Source: Salinivirga cyanobacteriivorans
GTDB taxonomy: Bacteria; Bacteroidota; Bacteroidia; Bacteroidales; Salinivirgaceae
DNA: 64,000 nucleotides
Direction of reading: 5' to 3'
Assembly: GCF_001443605.1 (NCBI RefSeq)
Contig: NZ_CP013118.1
Coordinates: 4,737,001-4,801,000 of the forward strand
Shown here: positions 62,782 through 64,000 of the stretch, piece by piece
Numbering within the stretch: position 1 is the first letter of the stretch
How the letters are laid out: each line of letters begins with the position of its first letter
Notes under the pieces: model-generated
Databases searched by the model: none
Told to the model about the DNA's origin: nothing
What the model saw: only the letters and a program-made list of their open reading frames with translations
Translations under genes and position numbers: made by a program

Positions 62782-64000
62782 TTAACCTACACCAATAAAA
62801 GATTCTACTTTTTCAATCACAATATTGCGAGCTTTAAGCAGCTCCGGCTTTTTAACAGATTTGATAAACCACTTTGCCTTAAGGTAATACCAATAAACCA
62901 GTCGCCATATTTTCAAACTGAGCACTCCTGACAGGATGGTCATGATAAATAAGATTAGAGCTGTTTTGGGAGGGTGGGCTGAAAACAGGTAAATAAATAT
63001 GCCTAAAAGGAGCAAAAAGAACTGAACTATGTAAAGCACATACCTGAAAGATGTTCTGAACTGAACATCTTTTATTTTTTTATTTACAAAAACGATAGGC
63101 CAGTACCATAAGGCGCCATAAATTATTGTTCCTGGTATGGCTAAAGGTACCAGTATGAAAGATAATAAAGCACCTACAATTGACATAGCCGATGGTTTTT
63201 TGCCCAGTATTTCATGGGGTAAACCCTGGGTTTTTTGTCCCAACAACTCAGCAGATTCTACCAACTGGTTAAATTCATTTGAATCTGCGTTTGCGGCCTT
63301 GTTTAGTGCATTAGCTGCATCGCGTTGAGAATAGAACCGTGCTTTTTGTGCTTCTGTATTATTTCCACTGTGCTTATTTTCAGTATAAACAGCTGATGCC
63401 AATAAACAGGCCTCGTAATATTTTTCGCTCTCAATATGTATTATGTGTTCTTCCAGCGATTTACGCAATTGCTGAGTGATATTGTTGAGTGCTTTTTGCG
63501 AATTGTTTTTGTAAGCTTCCATGTAGGGTTTAAGAGGAAAAGGCTCTCCAAATACCACTGTTAACCTGCTGAAAAATGTATCATAAGCAGTATAATCAAT
63601 GGCTGTGGGGACAATTTGCAGATCTACCTTTTCATCACCATTAATTTCGGTCATAAAAGCAATACGAGCAAAGCCCTTTTTTAATGGACGCAGACGCTTG
63701 GCTCCGTAATGATTGCCTTCAGGCAGAATAACCAGTCCGCGTTTGTTCGACAAAACTCTTACAGTATGGTCAAAAGTTTCCTGGTTGTTTTTCAGACTAT
63801 CGAAACCATCGCGGATGCGATAAACAGGTAGAATTTTCAGAAAATATAGAATAGAAGCAACTGCTTTTTGTTTGAAAATATCACTACGTGCCAAAAATAC
63901 CAGGGGTTCATTCTTTGCAAATAATACAGCCATTGCATCCATTAAGGCGTTTTGGTGGTTAGGGGTAATAATGGATGGCTTTTCCTGTTTTTTTTGTGGG
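62782..64000 (-). CDS. 1-acyl-glycerol-3-phosphate acyltransferase (PlsC-like), 5' end outside window
   Basis: The open frame continues to the right edge, so the true start lies outside. Just inside the edge the frame reads KPSIITPNHQNALMDAM, which is the acyltransferase NHxxxxD catalytic motif; the ATG at 63942 falls within it and is not a start. VILPEGNHYGAKRLRPLKKGFARIA is the second substrate-binding motif. After the catalytic domain (about 230 residues visible) come two or three hydrophobic segments and a basic tail ending SFIGVG. The enzyme acylates a lysophosphatidate or similar glycerolipid at the inner membrane. It lies one base before the class IV aminotransferase start. Confidence 0.88.
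   Translation of the reverse strand, partial: PQKKQEKPSIITPNHQNALMDAMAVLFAKNEPLVFLARSDIFKQKAVASILYFLKILPVYRIRDGFDSLKNNQETFDHTVRVLSNKRGLVILPEGNHYGAKRLRPLKKGFARIAFMTEINGDEKVDLQIVPTAIDYTAYDTFFSRLTVVFGEPFPLKPYMEAYKNNSQKALNNITQQLRKSLEEHIIHIESEKYYEACLLASAVYTENKHSGNNTEAQKARFYSQRDAANALNKAANADSNEFNQLVESAELLGQKTQGLPHEILGKKPSAMSIVGALLSFILVPLAIPGTIIYGALWYWPIVFVNKKIKDVQFRTSFRYVLYIVQFFLLLLGIFIYLFSAHPPKTALILFIMTILSGVLSLKIWRLVYWYYLKAKWFIKSVKKPELLKARNIVIEKVESFIGVG

Noticed and set aside
63820..63942. ATG at 63942 as the start of the acyltransferase
   Set aside because: It falls inside the catalytic NHxxxxD motif, whose Asn and His lie upstream in the same frame.

Overview
The window looks like a chromosome segment of an anaerobic or facultative member of the Bacteroidota, probably order Bacteroidales/Marinilabiliales. 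Evidence: a C-terminal type IX secretion (T9SS) sorting domain, two-component-propeller sensors, promoters of the Bacteroidota type (TTTG near -33, TAnnTTTG near -7), a NagZ/beta-lactamase fusion, a secreted tricorn-like protease, a long SecA with a C-terminal zinc motif, and a sodium-pumping methylmalonyl-CoA decarboxylase beside an Rnf complex. This is mostly a housekeeping region. The unusual material lies in the non-coding stretches and in two decaying genes.

Layout. 1-2.2 kb: end of an AGCS amino-acid:sodium symporter, a broken VPS10/BNR-type secreted protein and an intact T9SS-exported protein. 2.8-4.86 kb: five and a fraction tandem copies of a roughly 390-425 bp unit, abutting tRNA-Lys; unit lengths differ in exact 13-bp steps. 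5-12 kb: kdsA, a lone receiver protein, a SpeH-SpeE fusion for spermidine synthesis, an Omp85-like barrel protein, and hutI plus a fused formimidoyltransferase/cyclodeaminase (histidine catabolism). 12.5-15 kb: a CE15 glucuronoyl esterase lipoprotein, then a pseudogene with three in-frame stops. 15-20.6 kb: operon rseC-rnfB-C-D-G-E-A on the minus strand. 21-26 kb: three phosphorelay genes. 26-37 kb: recG, a coiled-coil membrane protein, a propeller/PP2C sensor followed closely by an SLC12-like transporter and a PNPOx-fold protein, then an alkaline phosphatase lipoprotein. 37.1-38.6 kb: gene-free, hairpin-rich region with an inverted-repeat-bounded core between long direct repeats. 38.6-44.5 kb: small genes, a TonB-like protein and the mce-mmdA-oadG-mmdC-oadB operon. 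44.6-56 kb: NagZ/AmpC-type fusion, tricorn-like protease, glycosyltransferase, Rel, Fur-family regulator and peroxiredoxin. 56-64 kb: PQQ-like propeller, dapA, a DUF6913-like protein, secA, a class IV aminotransferase and a PlsC-like acyltransferase running off the end.

How it fits together. Rnf links ferredoxin and NAD redox to ion pumping, and the Mmd/Oad operon couples propionate formation from succinate to sodium export. With the AGCS symporter this suggests a cell that uses a sodium gradient. CE15 esterase, T9SS cargo and the propeller sensor fit a polysaccharide-degrading life style. I saw no CRISPR array, insertion sequence, prophage or recognised defence system. The best candidates for something undescribed are the repeat array downstream of tRNA-Lys, the 37.3-38.5 kb hairpin element, and a secreted lipocalin-like domain fused to the decarboxylase beta subunit.
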